From Hemibagrus wyckioides (Eukaryota; Chordata; Actinopteri; Siluriformes; Bagridae), in the NCBI RefSeq assembly GCF_019097595.1, contig NC_080716.1:28606401-28670400 (forward strand): a stretch of DNA of 64,000 nucleotides, read 5' to 3'. Positions 20,894 to 33,849 of this stretch are shown here, in pieces. How positions within the stretch are numbered: position 1 is the stretch's first letter; the number at the start of each line of letters is the position of its first letter. The notes beneath the pieces were generated by a model. It worked only from the letters and a program-made list of their open reading frames with translations. It did no database searches and had not been told where the DNA came from. Position numbers and translations under genes: made by a program.

Positions 20894-22129
20894 GGAGGCC
20901 ATACAAAGTACTACATGTAGTAGTTTTTGTCGTGGGTTGTACTCATTTTTGCTTCACCTTAATTTGAGTAAAATTGAAAAATGTGTAATCTGAGTTATAT
21001 TATTAACCTTACTTTCATGTTATAATTTGAACAGATGTTATATTAAACTTGTCTTGTCAACATTTTGGAAATTGTTTTTGTGTTCATTGAGATATTGTTT
21101 AAAATGTTACTTTGTGTACTCATTTACACTGAGCAATGTACATATATAATGTGTGTGCAGATCTGTTGGACAGACAAGTCTGTCCCACGAAGGCCCCGCC
21201 TTGCACTTAGAGGTCTGCTATATTTAATCCTTTAATCACTGAACATTTTTTTGTTTCACATTCCTCACTCACTCTTCTGTTCTGAACAGTTTATCTTCTT
21301 TGGAGAAAGGACATGTATTCCTATAAACCATGTGATGTTTTGAATATAGATTGGGACTGGTTTGTTTCAACCACTCCCTTCTGCATTCCATAAAGGGGTG
21401 TGACACTATTGCAAACATGTGATCATACAGTACATACAGTAATTTGCAGCATAATGATTCTGTCAGTGAACAGTGCATGATGACTGTAGGTGTAAAGTGC
21501 AAAACAGTGTGAGATTGAAACTATTTAACTAACTAGTAGTCAGCTCAGTAGTCAGTTGTAGCTGTTGTAGTCTACTAACAAGTTGGATGAAAGAAGGCCA
21601 AAGACAACACTCAGTGCTTGTCTTTAAAAAAAGGTCATGCAACTTTTCAGTCAGAATTCCTTTCACTACAGTCTTGCCAGTGTACGTAGCAAACTAACAC
21701 AATGTAGCTGCCTTCAACATGTCTGTTTTTTTAAATACTTTGGAACGGTCTTCCTAAATGACGGAAGGTCGCATTTGAGTTGTACGGCAGATGTTTGCAC
21801 ATACCGGTCTCCTCTGACCTTTTTTTCGTACCTCTTTGTTTTTGGTACCTCCGTCATTGAGAAGTTCGTTGATAATTTCCTCAACAAAATCCAGATTTTG
21901 TTGGTTTAGAAGATACAGTTGGTTTCTGTGTCACAGGACTGGATGGGTGTCAGATGAATGGCACAGATGATGGGCAACAACTGTGCCCTGTTGATTTTGC
22001 AAATTGGCAGACCATCTTTATCAAATTATATCTCCAGCATTGCTATTCTTTCTGTTATCTATGAAAGCTAGTGGTCAACAGCTGATTGTCAGTTTACTAG
22101 AAATAACACCTCACTCTCACTCAGAATTA
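20894..22129. other. No gene; possible Tc1 3' remnant
   Basis: The start (TGGAGGCCATACAAAGTACTA, near 20893-20915) and TTGTACTCATTTTTGC look like the 3' non-coding end of a Tc1-like transposon, but no terminal repeat pair was found. The rest, including a 90-residue open frame at 21637-21909, is not recognised. Confidence 0.35.
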
Positions 22130-22694
22130 CAAATATTGACAATTAAACTTTAATTATCTATCATTGTAAACAACTAACTGAACATCACACTAAATACTAA
22201 CACAACTACAGAATAAACACTTGAAATAAACTATCACAATCAGTTCATGTAGACTCAAGGTCCAGTCACCTGTTGTCATTTAGTAATGGATCTAAAAATA
22301 CATCATGAGACTCTGAAACAACTCAGAATTCGCACCTCTAGGGTGAGAGAGTTTGGCTCATTGCAAGTTCTTTGGTTTATAGTAACAGACTTTTTCACAG
22401 ACTGTGATTAACATTGCAAATCTGGCAATTTTGCATGCCACTATACATATGTATTCATTCTTGTTCTTGTGTGTACCATATCAAAATTCAGTTTAATTTT
22501 GTATAGATAGATATACCATTACAGCCCTGTCATTTACTGATATATGTTTTGTCTAGCATTATTTTTGCAGGCGTTCATCTGTTAAGGATTTCCTCAATAC
22601 ATTTGACTGGTTTGGAAGAACCAAGTATCACTGTCACAGGAAAGACACTAATAGGTGACAGTTAAATGGCACAAATCAGTTTTTCCCCTATATA
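22130..22694 (+). repeat. Duplicated flank, left of a Tc1-like element
   Basis: Matches 3480-3805 and 5282-5450. At 22510-22530 it preserves the unoccupied version of the site where the LTR element 3810-5276 inserted. It continues at 24201 after the Tc1-like element. Confidence 0.8.
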
Positions 22695-24200
22695 CACTAC
22701 TCACAAAATGTTAAGGATATTCGGTTTTTGGGTGAAATTTTAGGATGCATCTAAAATGCACTATAACCTTTACAGGTGAATTTAATTTGACCTTCTCTAC
22801 ACTTTTGAATGCACATGTCCAACTGTTCAGTGTTTCAGTACTTTTTGCATAACTTGCTGTTCTCTAACAAAGTGCTTAACGGCAAAATTCACAACTGGTG
22901 TTTGATCCATGAATCGACCAATACATTTTCTGGTTCAATTAGAATTGGTATTTAAACAGTCCTCTTCATCATGCTGTTCACATTTTGACATCATGAGACC
23001 GAGACCACACCTAACAATTGATCGACAGTACTTTGCCATTGCGAGGCTTCAAAGAGGATGTTCTCAGAGGGAAGTGGCCACTGAGCTTAAAGTGTCACAG
23101 AGTGTCATCAGCAGGGTGCGACAGAGATACAGAGAGACTGCAAGAGTCACAGAAAGGCATAGAAGTGGAGGTCCTTTGGCCACATCCCACAAAGATGACT
23201 GCTTCATTGTAAATAGTGCCCTGCGGAACCAGATAATGAATGCCACTCAACTCCAGGCACATTTAAGGGAGGTGAGAGGCACCCAAGTGTCACGTCAGAC
23301 CATTCATATCCATTTACATCAGCATGGTCTGCGTGCTAGACGACCTGCAAGGGTACCTGACCACACTACTAGGCACAGGTGTTATCGTCTTGCAGTGGCC
23401 AAGGAGCATTTATGCTGGACGAGGGACCAGTGGGCCTCAGTGCTGTTCGCTGATGAAAGTTGATTCACGTTGAGCAGAAATGATGGCCGCCAGTGATGTT
23501 GGAAACATCAAGGAGAGTGCTATGCATCAGCCCCTGTTGTGGTGGTGTTACAGTCTGGGCAGGTGTGTCTACTCAATACAGAACTGCCCAACATCTTGTG
23601 AATGGTACAGTGACAAGCCAATACTACCTGAATAACATTATTAATCCAGTCATTGTGCCCCTGCATGAACAACACAGGCCTAATTTCATCTTCATGGATG
23701 ACAATGCTCCAGCTCATTAAGGTCGCATCATTAGGGAATGGCTGGTTGAGGCTGTGGTACGTCAAATGGAGTGGCCTGCACTTTCTCCAGACCTGAATCC
23801 CATAGAAAACTGGATCAGCTGAGTTGCCGTGTAGAGGCTCGTAACCCTGCACCCCAGAACCACAATGACCTGAGGGCTGACCTTCAAGAAGAGTGGAATG
23901 CCATGCCTCAGCAGACAATAAGTTGACTCGTGAACAGCATGAGACATTGTTGTCAAGCTGTAATTGATGGTCAAGGGCACATGACAAATTATTGAGACAT
24001 TGACATTTTTTGTTGTTGTATACCCACCACTGTTGTTGGCTTTTGTTTCAATAAATTGTTTGAGATGAGGAAATCACCATTGCATGCCTCTACTTAAATG
24101 CCCTACTTTAATGGTATAATATCACTGTAGCATGAACATTTTACATTTTACATAAATTTCACCCAAAAGCCAAATATCCTTAAGTTTTTGTAAGTAGTTG
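22695..24200 (+). mobile_element. Tc1-like transposon, decayed
   Basis: Inverted ends: 22695 reads CACTACTCACAAAATG...TTAAGGATATTCGG, and the right end reads, in reverse complement, CAACTACTTAC...TTAAGGATATTTGG. TA precedes the left end, and the uninterrupted duplicate at 5449-5470 shows the empty site. The transposase begins about 22993 (MRPRPHLTID) within an open frame 22909-23463. It shows a paired helix-turn-helix (REVATELKVSQSVISRV), then the first catalytic aspartate in FADES, after which a TGA stops it. Reading resumes in other frames with FMDDNAPAH (second aspartate, near 23690, followed by TAA) and PDLNPIEN (glutamate, near 23795). The motifs fit the DD34E Tc1 group. At least two stops and one shift make it inactive. 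Confidence 0.9.
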
Positions 24201-24420
24201 ATATTCAGCAGTGGTGTGCAGTTGAATGGGGCTGGTGTAAAGAAAAAGGGACCCAACCACATACACAATGATATCTCTGTATAGCAGTGAAACTAAGGCT
24301 GTTAGTAACTGTGTGTGCACAAGGGAGAAGCAAGATTTCTTAAAAGATAGAACAACCTACCTCTCCTGGCACAATATCTGTGGCAAAGTGGGATACAAAA
24401 CAAGCTAACTTGTCCACTCA
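24201..24420 (+). repeat. Duplicated flank, right of the Tc1-like element
   Basis: Continues the match to 5466-5690 (for example ATTCAGCAGTGGTG, and GGCAAAGTGGGATACAAAAC). Confidence 0.75.
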
Positions 24421-25429
24421 CGGTGAATGGACACACTACACTATTTTAACCAAATACTTACAAAACTTCACTAAACTAGAAAAATAAAACAAAGAAATTT
24501 CCTCAGGCTTGAATGAGAAGAAGCATTCGGCTTTATCTTTATTTTTCCTTAAAAAGATAACACTAAAATGTCACTCAAATACACAGTGTCAGGCCTGCCG
24601 TGGTCAAGTGCACCCCCCTGTACAAAAATCCCCTCTATTTATACTGACGACCCCCAACCCCATTTGTCTCATGATTGTTTTGACTTGTTAGGAAACTTTT
24701 CTCACACCCTGTGGTTACCAATCACTGACCTTCATGTTAGACACAGTACTGTTTATCATATCTGTTCAAGTGAGCTCTGCCATGTTATTACAAGTGTTAA
24801 TAAAATGTATTAATATTAGTTATTACAAATGGTACCAGCAATTTATTTATTATTATTATTATATCACATACACTTGTACAATTGTATTGTGAGGATCATT
24901 GTGGTTATCTGACAATTTAGTTATTTTCTCCGACATTTAAGGGAGGATGCTATCTTTATTTTCTTACTGACTTAGTTGTTTAAACACACATTAATAGGTG
25001 AGCCGAATGACCCTTTCCCCTCCGTTGTGCTGCACCCCATGGGCTCCTGTCTCTGCCTTGAAGAGGGTGAGGAGCTAAGCGGCCACCTTGTTTGGACCCC
25101 TCAGTTTTGGTGTGCTTCCATGGCTCCACCCTGCAGCCATGCTCTCCTCCTCTTTCCACAACATTGTGAGTGCTGAAAGGGTGCTGTTTATTCAGCAAGA
25201 TGAATGAACACAATTTTAATCTTTTAATTGTGCTCACAGTTGATTCGTTGAAATTGGTTTCATCTGTGAATTGTTGTATCTGTCACTAATGCATGTTTAG
25301 CTCAAATCGCATATTCATATATACATATATTTTAATGTTCTGCCGAGATCCTCTATTAAAACTACCATATGGTTAAGAAAATGAAACCTAAAATGAACCA
25401 GTAGAGAACATGCGGCATAGGTTCTGTCC
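24421..25429. other. No gene recognised
   Basis: No motif was recognised on either strand. An ATT run lies near 24848-24862. Confidence 0.45.
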
Positions 25430-25958
25430 AGGTTAATAAAAAAATTACCGTAACATTCTGGGAAGGTTAGTTTTCGATTGGAAATATAAAGTTTAAAAAT
25501 TACCATTAACAATGTTCTCTATAGGTTCTCTTTAGATTGTTACAAAAAAAACTCTTCAATGTTCTGGAAAGGGTATTTTTTGGTTATAAAAAAAATATAG
25601 CTCGCGCTTCAGCTGGCAGGATTCCAACTGTTCAGAGGGTTGTTGCTGCATAAATAATGGCTGATGCATTGATGTGACAGTGATTCAGCAGTACTGTTCT
25701 GTAGGAATCTACTGTTTGGTTTGTTTTCATCCTGTAAATGTAAATACTACAAACATTTGATTACAGTCAAGATATTTTCATTTGCAATTTGTAATTTTTT
25801 TTTGCATTGCCTGGGCAATTAAAATAGAAAAAATCCAACACTGTTCTTCAGCATATTTGAACTATGACTATCAGAGAACTGAAAGTCTTTGAAAGGGAAA
25901 GAATTGTGTAACTTTTCCTGTGATTTTATGCCTAGTAATAGCTTACTCTGTGATGTTC
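25430..25958 (+). repeat. Duplicated region upstream of GTPase copy 3
   Basis: Matches 7000-7640 upstream of copy 2 without the (AAT)n expansion. Confidence 0.7.
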
Positions 25959-26087
25959 ATTGGCTGGATTTTAACACTCCCTCATCAGGTGACCATAAAT
26001 TTCTTGATGTTTATAAAGTCACAGCAGAGTTCAGCTTCACTATTCTCCATCTTGCTCCTGAATGACATTTCTAAATTTCTGAAGCAG
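25959..26087 (+). promoter_or_regulatory. Promoter and noncoding exon 1 of GTPase copy 3
   Basis: ATTGG at 25959-25963, TTTATAAAG at 26010-26018, a likely start near 26039, and a GAAGCAG/GTACAG donor at 26087/26088. Order and spacing match the block in front of copy 2. Confidence 0.65.
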
Positions 26088-27235
26088 GTACAGTAATCTA
26101 ACATACATTTACACTTCCACTTGTGATTCTGTATTAAAGACTTTATTGTAGATAAGACTTTTGAGTGATGCAGTTTTCAAAAGAAAAATCAAAGGTAAAA
26201 TAATCTACATTTTTATTTAATTTGGTTTTAATGAAATAGGTAAAAGTAAGAAACATATCTTGCTAAAATAATTATTCATAATGAGAAGAAGAGTAAAATA
26301 TTAATTAGTCATAAGTACATAGGAATGACTCAGCAAGCTAGAACTAGAATTTTACCAAAACTCTTGACGTTACAGGCAGAGGATTGGAGGATGGAGAACG
26401 TCCATCCCCTTTTTTATTTTTTACAGTTATAGATCATCTAGAAGAATGATACTATAAAAGATTTTATTGAGTAGTACTGTGTAAAGATTGCACTTCAATT
26501 TTCAAAAGATTCACATTCATTGATTTCCTACAAATTAGTTTTACGGTTTTCTCTTTCAAAAAAGTTAGTCAACAAATGTAATGGCTTGGTTTTATTATTT
26601 AAGCCACGTTTGTTAGGGGGAAAGTGTATTTGTCGCTACACAAGATAGACTGAGCATAACTTGGTATTTTATTGTAACAAAAAATACAAAAATACAAAAA
26701 AAAAACCAAAAAACAAAGTAGCGCCTAAAGGTAATTTTATATGTAGGTAAAAAACTGTCTCTCTTACCCCCTTGCTACTTCATTTCTGTTTAAAATGGCT
26801 ACTTACAGGAAATGCCAGAGCAGGTGTAGTTCATCCCAATCACCAGAGGCGGTACAAAAACAATACATAGAGTAAAACAAATAACAGAGCAGTAAACAAA
26901 CATTCTGGCATTGTTACTGTTACTGTTACTGAATGGCTTCAACAACAAATCATGTATCACTTTGCTTCAAGGAATAACCCTTTTTTATTTTAAAGTTAAA
27001 TCAAAGTCAGCTTTATATCTATTGCTCAGTTCAAGATGAAGATTAAATATATAAAATAGGTGTATAAATAGACCAAGGTAAAGTATTAGGACTTTCTGGA
27101 GAAACGATAAAATAAATCTTCCTTATAGCAGTAGATTTTCCAGATGTTTATTTTAATAAAATTCTAAATTTCATTAACAGGCCATACAATTGTGACGGAA
27201 TCATCTGAGACATCTGTGGCAATTAAACTTGTATT

Positions 27236-29213
27236 ATGGCTACAGGGTAAGTTGACTTTTTTTATTAAAATGATATGTAAATTAAATGATATCAAAACCA
27301 TTTTTTTTATAATAATGTTTTTATTTTATTTTCAAAACAAACTAACAAACAATTATTCTCTGCATAAGAACAAGCTAGAAATTACAGCATATTCCAAGTA
27401 ATTTAATGTATTTTACATCTTGTTGGGACATATGATTTGAAATGATTAATGACATTTTAAGCATAAATTCTCATGACATTAAACCAGAATTCTATCTGTC
27501 ATTAAATTTAACAGATCTCAAGAGTCATCATCAACTGTACATGATTTAATCCAGAAGAGTAAATTAATCAGTGAAGGTCCACCTGCACGATATCGTCTCC
27601 TCACAACCAGAAGTAATCTTGATGAAGAAGGCTTAGTGAGAAAATGGACATTTGGACAGCGATGTGTCAATATGCAAAACAAAATCCTACTGATGGTAGG
27701 AGAAACTGGAACAGGCAAAACTACTCTGATCAGTGCCATGGTAAATCATATACTTGGGGTGAAGTTTACAGATAAAGTCTGGTTTGAGATTACAGAAGAT
27801 GGAGGAGATAATCACATGTCAGATCAGTCAAAAAGTCAAACAACTGAAATCACCGTGTATGAGGTCTTTTCCCAACCAAACCCAATATCTCTTACTATTA
27901 TTGACACTCCAGGTTATGGAGACACCAGGGGAAAAGAATATGATGAACAGATTGCTGACAACCTTAGTAAACTGTTCCGCAATGACACTGGAGTGAAAGA
28001 AATTGATGCAGTGTGTCTGGTAGTGAAGGCATCTGAGAATCGACTCACTGACAGACAGCACTACATCTTTGATGCAGTTTTGTCCTTATTTGGTAAAGAC
28101 ATAGAGAACAACATTGTCATATTTATCACTCACTCAGATGGACTGCCTCCAAAAGATGCTCTTAATGCCATCAAGAATGCAGCAATAGCCTGCAGGAAAA
28201 ATGAAAGAAATGAACCAGAGCATTTTTTATTTAACAATCGTCAAACTGAAGAAAGGAGACCGGAGTATAACAGAGCTCTCCAGGCAGCTTGGGATACAGC
28301 AGCAGACAGTTTGAAATATTTCTTCTCCTCCCTGAAAGAACAGAACAGAAAAAGCTTAGAGCAGACCGAAAGTGTTCTGATTCAGTCCAAACGACTTGAA
28401 GCCTGTATTTCTAATCTACAAAGCCGTATTGAGTTCGTAGACTGCAAAGTTAATGAACTGACTCAGATCCAGAAAGCCCTTGAGGAAAACCAAGAAAAGA
28501 TTAAGAAAAAGGAAAACTTTACTTTTACTGTCATCAAGTCCTACAAAAAGTATGTTTCCCTTTCCAAAAATGCCTCTTGTCAGGACAGAAAGGTCACCAG
28601 TTGCACTGTATGTAAGGAGAACTGTCATGAATATAACTGCTGGTTGACCCCCAATGCTTTGTGGTGTGAAGTCATTAAAAGAGAGTACTGCACTTCATGC
28701 ACAGGTAAATGTCATTTCACTAAACATGTCAGAGAGAGCAAGAAATATGTTATAGACATAAAAAAGACCACAATGACATATAATGATCTCAATACAAATC
28801 CTCAATTCAAAAGAAACAATAATCCACAATCAGATATCAACTTTGACTCAGAGTCCTTTGAAAGTGTAAAACGGGACCTGCAATGCAAAAAGAAACAGGA
28901 AGAGGAGAAGTTAAGGATAGAGAGGAGACTGAATGAAGAACTGATCAAGACTGTAAAGGAGAAGACTGATCTGCTGGAAGAAGCCTACACCACCATCATG
29001 GAACTGTCTGAGATTGCTTTAAAGACAGACTCTGCTTTCATTGTTCAGTCTCTTGACTTCTTGATCCCTCGAGCTGTGGAAACTGGAGAATACTTCCTTG
29101 CTCAGAAACTGAGAGAGCTGAGAGAGATTCCGTCTGAATCACAGGAAAGAGTTAATGCTGCAATGGCATATGCAAGAGCAGGTATCAGTAAACTGTTCCT
29201 GGGATATAAATGA
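27236..29213 (+). CDS. P-loop GTPase with cysteine-rich module, copy 3
   Basis: Predicted as 27236-27246 joined to 27515-29213, 569 residues, in the same exon layout and phase as copy 2. The ATG exon starts after AACAG at 27181. Motifs are Walker A GETGTGKTT (66-74), DTPGYGD (134-140) and THSD (209-212). The Cys/His module keeps the same spacing pattern (CTVCKENCHEYNC, then CTSCTGKC), but the residues between the conserved cysteines differ from copy 2, as does the segment right after the module, which is five residues longer. The coiled coil and the FIVQSLDFLIPRA block are conserved. The G-domain sequence is otherwise very close to copies 2 and 4, which points to recent duplication. AATAAA stands at 29295-29300, 82 bases past the stop. 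The upstream block at 26800-26900 is more diverged than in the other copies. Cellular role unknown. Confidence 0.85.
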
Positions 29214-29294
29214 ATATAGATTAAACATGGCCATGTAACATATACAAATGGAATTCTGGACATATATGAATCAGGTCTGCTGTTTTTTTCATTT

Positions 29295-29300
29295 AATAAA
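29295..29300 (+). other. Poly(A) signal of GTPase copy 3
   Basis: AATAAA 82 bases after the stop codon, in the position that matches the second signal of copy 2. Confidence 0.65.
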
Positions 29301-29319
29301 ATGAGTTGTGTTTATTTAT

Positions 29320-30479
29320 TAATGTTCTTGTTTAAGACTTTGTTTTTGGTAATCATTGAAAATCATTGATGAGCCATTATGATATGATTTTTTTTTAATC
29401 ATGTACCATGTTACCTGTGAAGCTATTCTGTTAATGAATAGATCCTTTCAAATTGATTTAACTTAATTAATTTGTTATTAATTCCATTCATTCTAGTGTT
29501 CTCTGTGTAACTATCTGTTTATACGACTCTCATTAAATATCTTGTAACTGCAATGTGTCTGAGACATCCATCTAACAAATAACGTTAAATGCTCAGTAAT
29601 TCATATTTTAGTTGATAATAATAAGAACTATTATGGTTAGAAGGTAAATTTACAACTTACCTTTTAAAAAACATAAATAATCTGCTATAATATTTGCATT
29701 CTGTTTCACAAGTGTTAACATTGATTGAGTACTTGGTTTGTCATGGGGCTGAAGGGGGATGCTGATTTCTTTATTTCAGTGCTGAACCAAGCTACTGGGT
29801 TGAAAGAGAGGAACATAAACTGTGGAAAAGTGAAACAAACTATCACACTATCAATTTCAAAGATGAGACCAAAGACTCAAAACCTGTAGGATTACCTTCA
29901 GCTAGTCTGGAAGGGAAATGTCCAAGATATTCATGATAGCATTATCCTATAATACATAAGTAGTAGTAAAATAAGTTAATAAGTAGCTAATGAAATGTAC
30001 CATATAAAATGTACTGGTAAACAACAGTCAACATTTAAACTTTTATAATAATAAACATTTATAAACATAAATAATAAACATTTATGACTTATTTTTGGGT
30101 TCACTGTTTCGAAAAGCTTCTGCAATGTCCACCAGCATAGAGAATTACTAAGTAACAGTAGTAGTTAAAAGTGGTACCGTCCACAGTGGAGGTATTCTAA
30201 AAAGAAATTTACGTATGTATGTGAGGGTTAAGGTAATATATTTTTGATAATTTAAAATACTAACTGGAATTATATTGTCCAAATTACATTCAGAAACCCT
30301 TCAATGGCATAAGAATATGTCCATTTTACTGTAGTGTCTGCTGCAAGCAAATTCATCATTACACTCTGTGGAAAAAAAACAACAATTTTGGGAAGAGAAT
30401 AAATTTAGTACAGGGAAACAATGTAGTCAAAACTGGAATAGAGTAATTTTTCATTTGTTTGGCTGCAGAAATCTGTGCT
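29320..30479. other. No gene recognised
   Basis: AT-rich DNA. The first 350 bases resemble the 3' flank of copy 2. Beyond that nothing was recognised. Confidence 0.45.
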
Positions 30480-30556
30480 TGTTTCTAGTTACTGTTCTTT
30501 GCTAGTGGAGTTTGTGAGGGTTCGATGCAGGCCATTTTATTTACCTCGGGAATGCA
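30480..30556 (+). mobile_element. Small LINE fragment
   Basis: Matches 38326-38404 of the LINE nested at 37685-40672, in the endonuclease region (encoding [10 protein letters not shown]). It is about 77 bases long with no visible 3' tail. Confidence 0.6.
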
Positions 30557-31929
30557 CCACTGAGCTTCATCCCAGAGCCTTAACCCTTTAAGCTACCACC
30601 ACACTTAGGAAAGAGACTAAGGGCTGGAAGAAAAAAGCTTCAAAAGAACAAATAGAAAAATAAAATGTCAGGAAGAACTGACTCAGAAATGAATACACTC
30701 TACTCTTCTGAAAGCTAGGACCTGGGGGTAGACAGAGAAACTCTACAAGATCCAAAACCTTTGGTTTGACAAAGCAAAAAAGCTTGAGATGAACAAATTT
30801 TTAATCAAATTACCTACTCAGTCTCAGTACAACATATGATAAGGAAAACTCAAGACTGAACATTTGAACAATTTAAAAGCAGTCATTAAAGGTTGAAGCT
30901 GATTATTACTATTGAGTGGCAGTTCGCTGTCTCCCTCTGGTGTCAAGCTATGGATATCTGTCCTTTTCAATAATGGAGTTAGGTTGCAAAATATGTTTAA
31001 TATTTGTCCCCTCTGTTTATTAAAATTTTACACCAGACGTCACTCAGAATTTCAAAGCTTCATTAATATGCACTGTTTTTTGCAAAGTTTAAATATAATG
31101 TGCAAATGTCTGTACTGACTGTCTGTTGTCATCACTACTTCTGACCAAATAAAACTTGCAATAAAAGTCAGAATTGCAGCTGACCTCAGTTATGCAATAA
31201 GGAATAATTATTGTACTTTGCAGGCTCTAAAAATAATGAACATAGTACAAATGGTAGAATAAACACAAGCAACCATTTGTGTGTAAACATTAACCACATA
31301 TGCTAGATCATGCATGAATCTATACGTTGGAATCATAATATTGATTTTTGTTCCAGACACAAGAGGACTTAAGAGCATTTAGAGTGTATTTAAGTAAGGT
31401 GATGATTGGTTACAGGTGTTGCATAGGAGGTGAAAATGAAAAGAACATTTAAAGAATACATGGGTAATAGAGAATTTGAAAGTGAGCTGAAAAGTATGTT
31501 TGAAAAGTTTAAAATACATTGCAAAGAAAGAAACAAAAAAACAAAACAAAGAGTTTATGATTGCTCTAGAGCCTGATGAAGGGAAAAACATGCATGAAAC
31601 ATGGTTCAAAGCAAAGCTTTTTATGTATTTTTTTAAGTTGTATGAAAAAAATGTGCTTAAATGCAAGGTGCTAAGCACTTTCATTGTTAACAGATGTCTG
31701 AAACCACATAATTCTGGACAACCTGTTTGCCCAACAACACCATTTTTCAGATAGAAGTGGATGTGGATCTGTGATCTACTTAAGACTACAGAATTGTAAC
31801 AGTGCTGTTCACATCTGCCAGTAAAACCAGATACTGTACCATTCCTTTTTTAGGGAACAACTTTAGCTTTGAACTGGTAAATTCTTGTTCTTGGACTGAC
31901 AGCACATCTGCCCTGAAAATATATTAGGA
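30557..31929. other. No gene recognised
   Basis: Nothing coding was recognised. The 101-residue frame at 31379-31684 on the - strand is phenylalanine-rich and lacks motifs. Confidence 0.4.
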
Positions 31930-32790
31930 ATGAAAAAAAGAAATTTTGTACCTTTGTGGCATACAGGATTTCTTCAGTCAGAGAAAATTCAGATGTTACA
32001 CAGTGGAGGTAAATTCATACTTCACAAAACCCTGCAGATGGTGCATCCAAGGGAAAAACTGTACAGAAGTTCATAGCCAGCAAGAGATGGTTAAATGGAC
32101 CAGAGTTTCTGAAAGAAGCAATTCAAAGTGGTCAAAATACAACACTGAATCAAGCATTACTGATGATGATCCAGAACTCAAGAAAGAGCTCTAAACAAAT
32201 GTTCTATGTGTTGCGGACACCAAGAATGCAACCCATAGGCTGATAAATTACTTTTCTGATTAGAAAAGACTCAGAAAGACAACAGTTGTGTAATGAGTGT
32301 AATGTGTAATGAAAATTTATATGTGAAATAAGCTACCAAAAAAAAACAACAACTGATGAAGACATTAAATGATTCCAATTTATTGCAACAAGCCAAAGCT
32401 TTTAGATAGTGTCTGCCTACAAATGACTTTTCTGAGGCAGAAAACATCTATTATCCAGTTCTGAAGTTAGAAAAGACAGTGCAGTTCACCAACTAAGCCC
32501 CATTTTATAAGATTATAGATTTCTAAGAATCAGTGGGAGGTTATGCAAAGCTTCTATGCCCGAAGAAATGAAACATCCTAATATTGTATCTAAAGATCAA
32601 CAAATTTCCAAACTGATTCTTAGTCATATTCATGTACAGAGTGTCCACAGAAGAAACCCCATGCTCTCTATATTAAGAGAAAAATACTGGATCACCCATA
32701 GCAATGAATCAACTGGAAAAATCTTTTCAAGCTTCTGCAGATGGCACAGAGGTAAGCTAGGCAAGCAAAAATGGCAGACCTACCCGTAGA
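31930..32790 (+). mobile_element. BEL/Pao retrotransposon fragment
   Basis: Reading across broken frames, the left part has a NGPEFL stretch and TDDDPELKK (32060-32195), as in the linker ahead of a BEL/Pao integrase. The right part (32556-32789) has MPEEMKHPNIVSKD, then HIH, NPMLSILREKYWI, and HRGKLGKQK, matching the zinc-binding N-terminus of that integrase. The catalytic core, reverse transcriptase and LTRs are missing. Confidence 0.7.
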
Positions 32791-33189
32791 AATGATAACT
32801 GTTAATCTACATACATTTACAAATATAGGAGAAAATGTTTTGACACAGTTGGTGTAAAATGAATTGCACTTGTGAAATGCTAGGACGTAATGTTTATATG
32901 CATGGCCAGTAAAACAGTTTATTTAAAGGTTCCATACTTACTGGACACTGATTCATGCATCAATTCTTTGTGACAATTCAAAACAGAACAAGTATGTAGA
33001 TTTAAGGTCCCATATATATTTGAATGAATTTTAAAATAAAATAAGGATGATCGCCTGAAACAAAATGATTTGTTGTCCAGAGATAAAGATGCATAACTAA
33101 TTAACAGGAAAACTATAAACTTGAATAACATGAAAATTCATGCACAAAAAGATTTTTCACAAATATTTCATTTGGTTAGGGTCAGTGTC
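32791..33189. other. No gene recognised
   Basis: AT-rich spacer between the BEL/Pao and Tc1 fragments. Confidence 0.5.
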
Positions 33190-33620
33190 ACTACTGGTAG
33201 CATGAGGCTGTAACTGGACCGTACAGAGGTTGCACAGGCAGTCGAACTCCTCCAGGATGGCACATCAGTACGTGCCTTTTCCAGAAGGTTTGCTGTGTCT
33301 CCCAGCACAGTCTCAAGAGCATGGAGGAAATTCCAGGAGACAAGAAGTTACTCAAGGTGAGCTGGACAGGGCCATAGAAGGTCCTTAACCCATCAGCAGG
33401 ATGGGAATCTGCTCCTTTGTGCAAGGAGGAACAGGATAAGCACTACCACAGCCCTACAAAATGACCTCTAGCAGGCCACTGGTAAAGGTGTGAATGTCTC
33501 TGACCAAACAATTAGAAACAGACTTCATGAGGGTGGCCTGAGGGCCCAATGTCCTCCACTGGGCCCTGTGCTCACTGTCCGGCACTGTGGAGCACAATTG
33601 GCATTAGCCATGGAAGACCA
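33190..33620 (+). mobile_element. Tc1-like transposase fragment
   Basis: Reads as the N-terminal DNA-binding part of a Tc1-like transposase: VAQAVELLQDGTSVRAFSRR, then FAVSPSTVSRAWRKFQETR, then a second helix region ending with NRLHEGGLRAQ. Stops occur near 33356. The catalytic part is missing. The family differs from the other Tc1-like elements in the window. Confidence 0.75.
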
Positions 33621-33849
33621 GTAGTTTAACCACAAGGTGACAGCATACTGCTTTAGTGTAGAGGTGGTGCTTTGTCTTCTCTAAGAAGAAGCTGCAATAG
33701 TTCTGTGAAAAAGAATGTAGCGTGTGCTGAATGAGTCAAAAGGATCTACTTGTCCAGTTACTGATTACTAAAGGACAGAACAATTTGGCAATGATGGTTT
33801 CCATGCTCATGCCTGCACCTTTTCTGCCATGAAGTGGAGAGCCTGCGAT

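Noticed and set aside
23520..23987. 155-residue - strand frame
   Set aside because: Antisense to the Tc1-like transposase, whose catalytic motifs are on the + strand.
27192..27401. 69-residue frame starting before the ATG exon of copy 3
   Set aside because: It reads through the GTAAGT donor into the intron and is in the wrong phase for the long exon.
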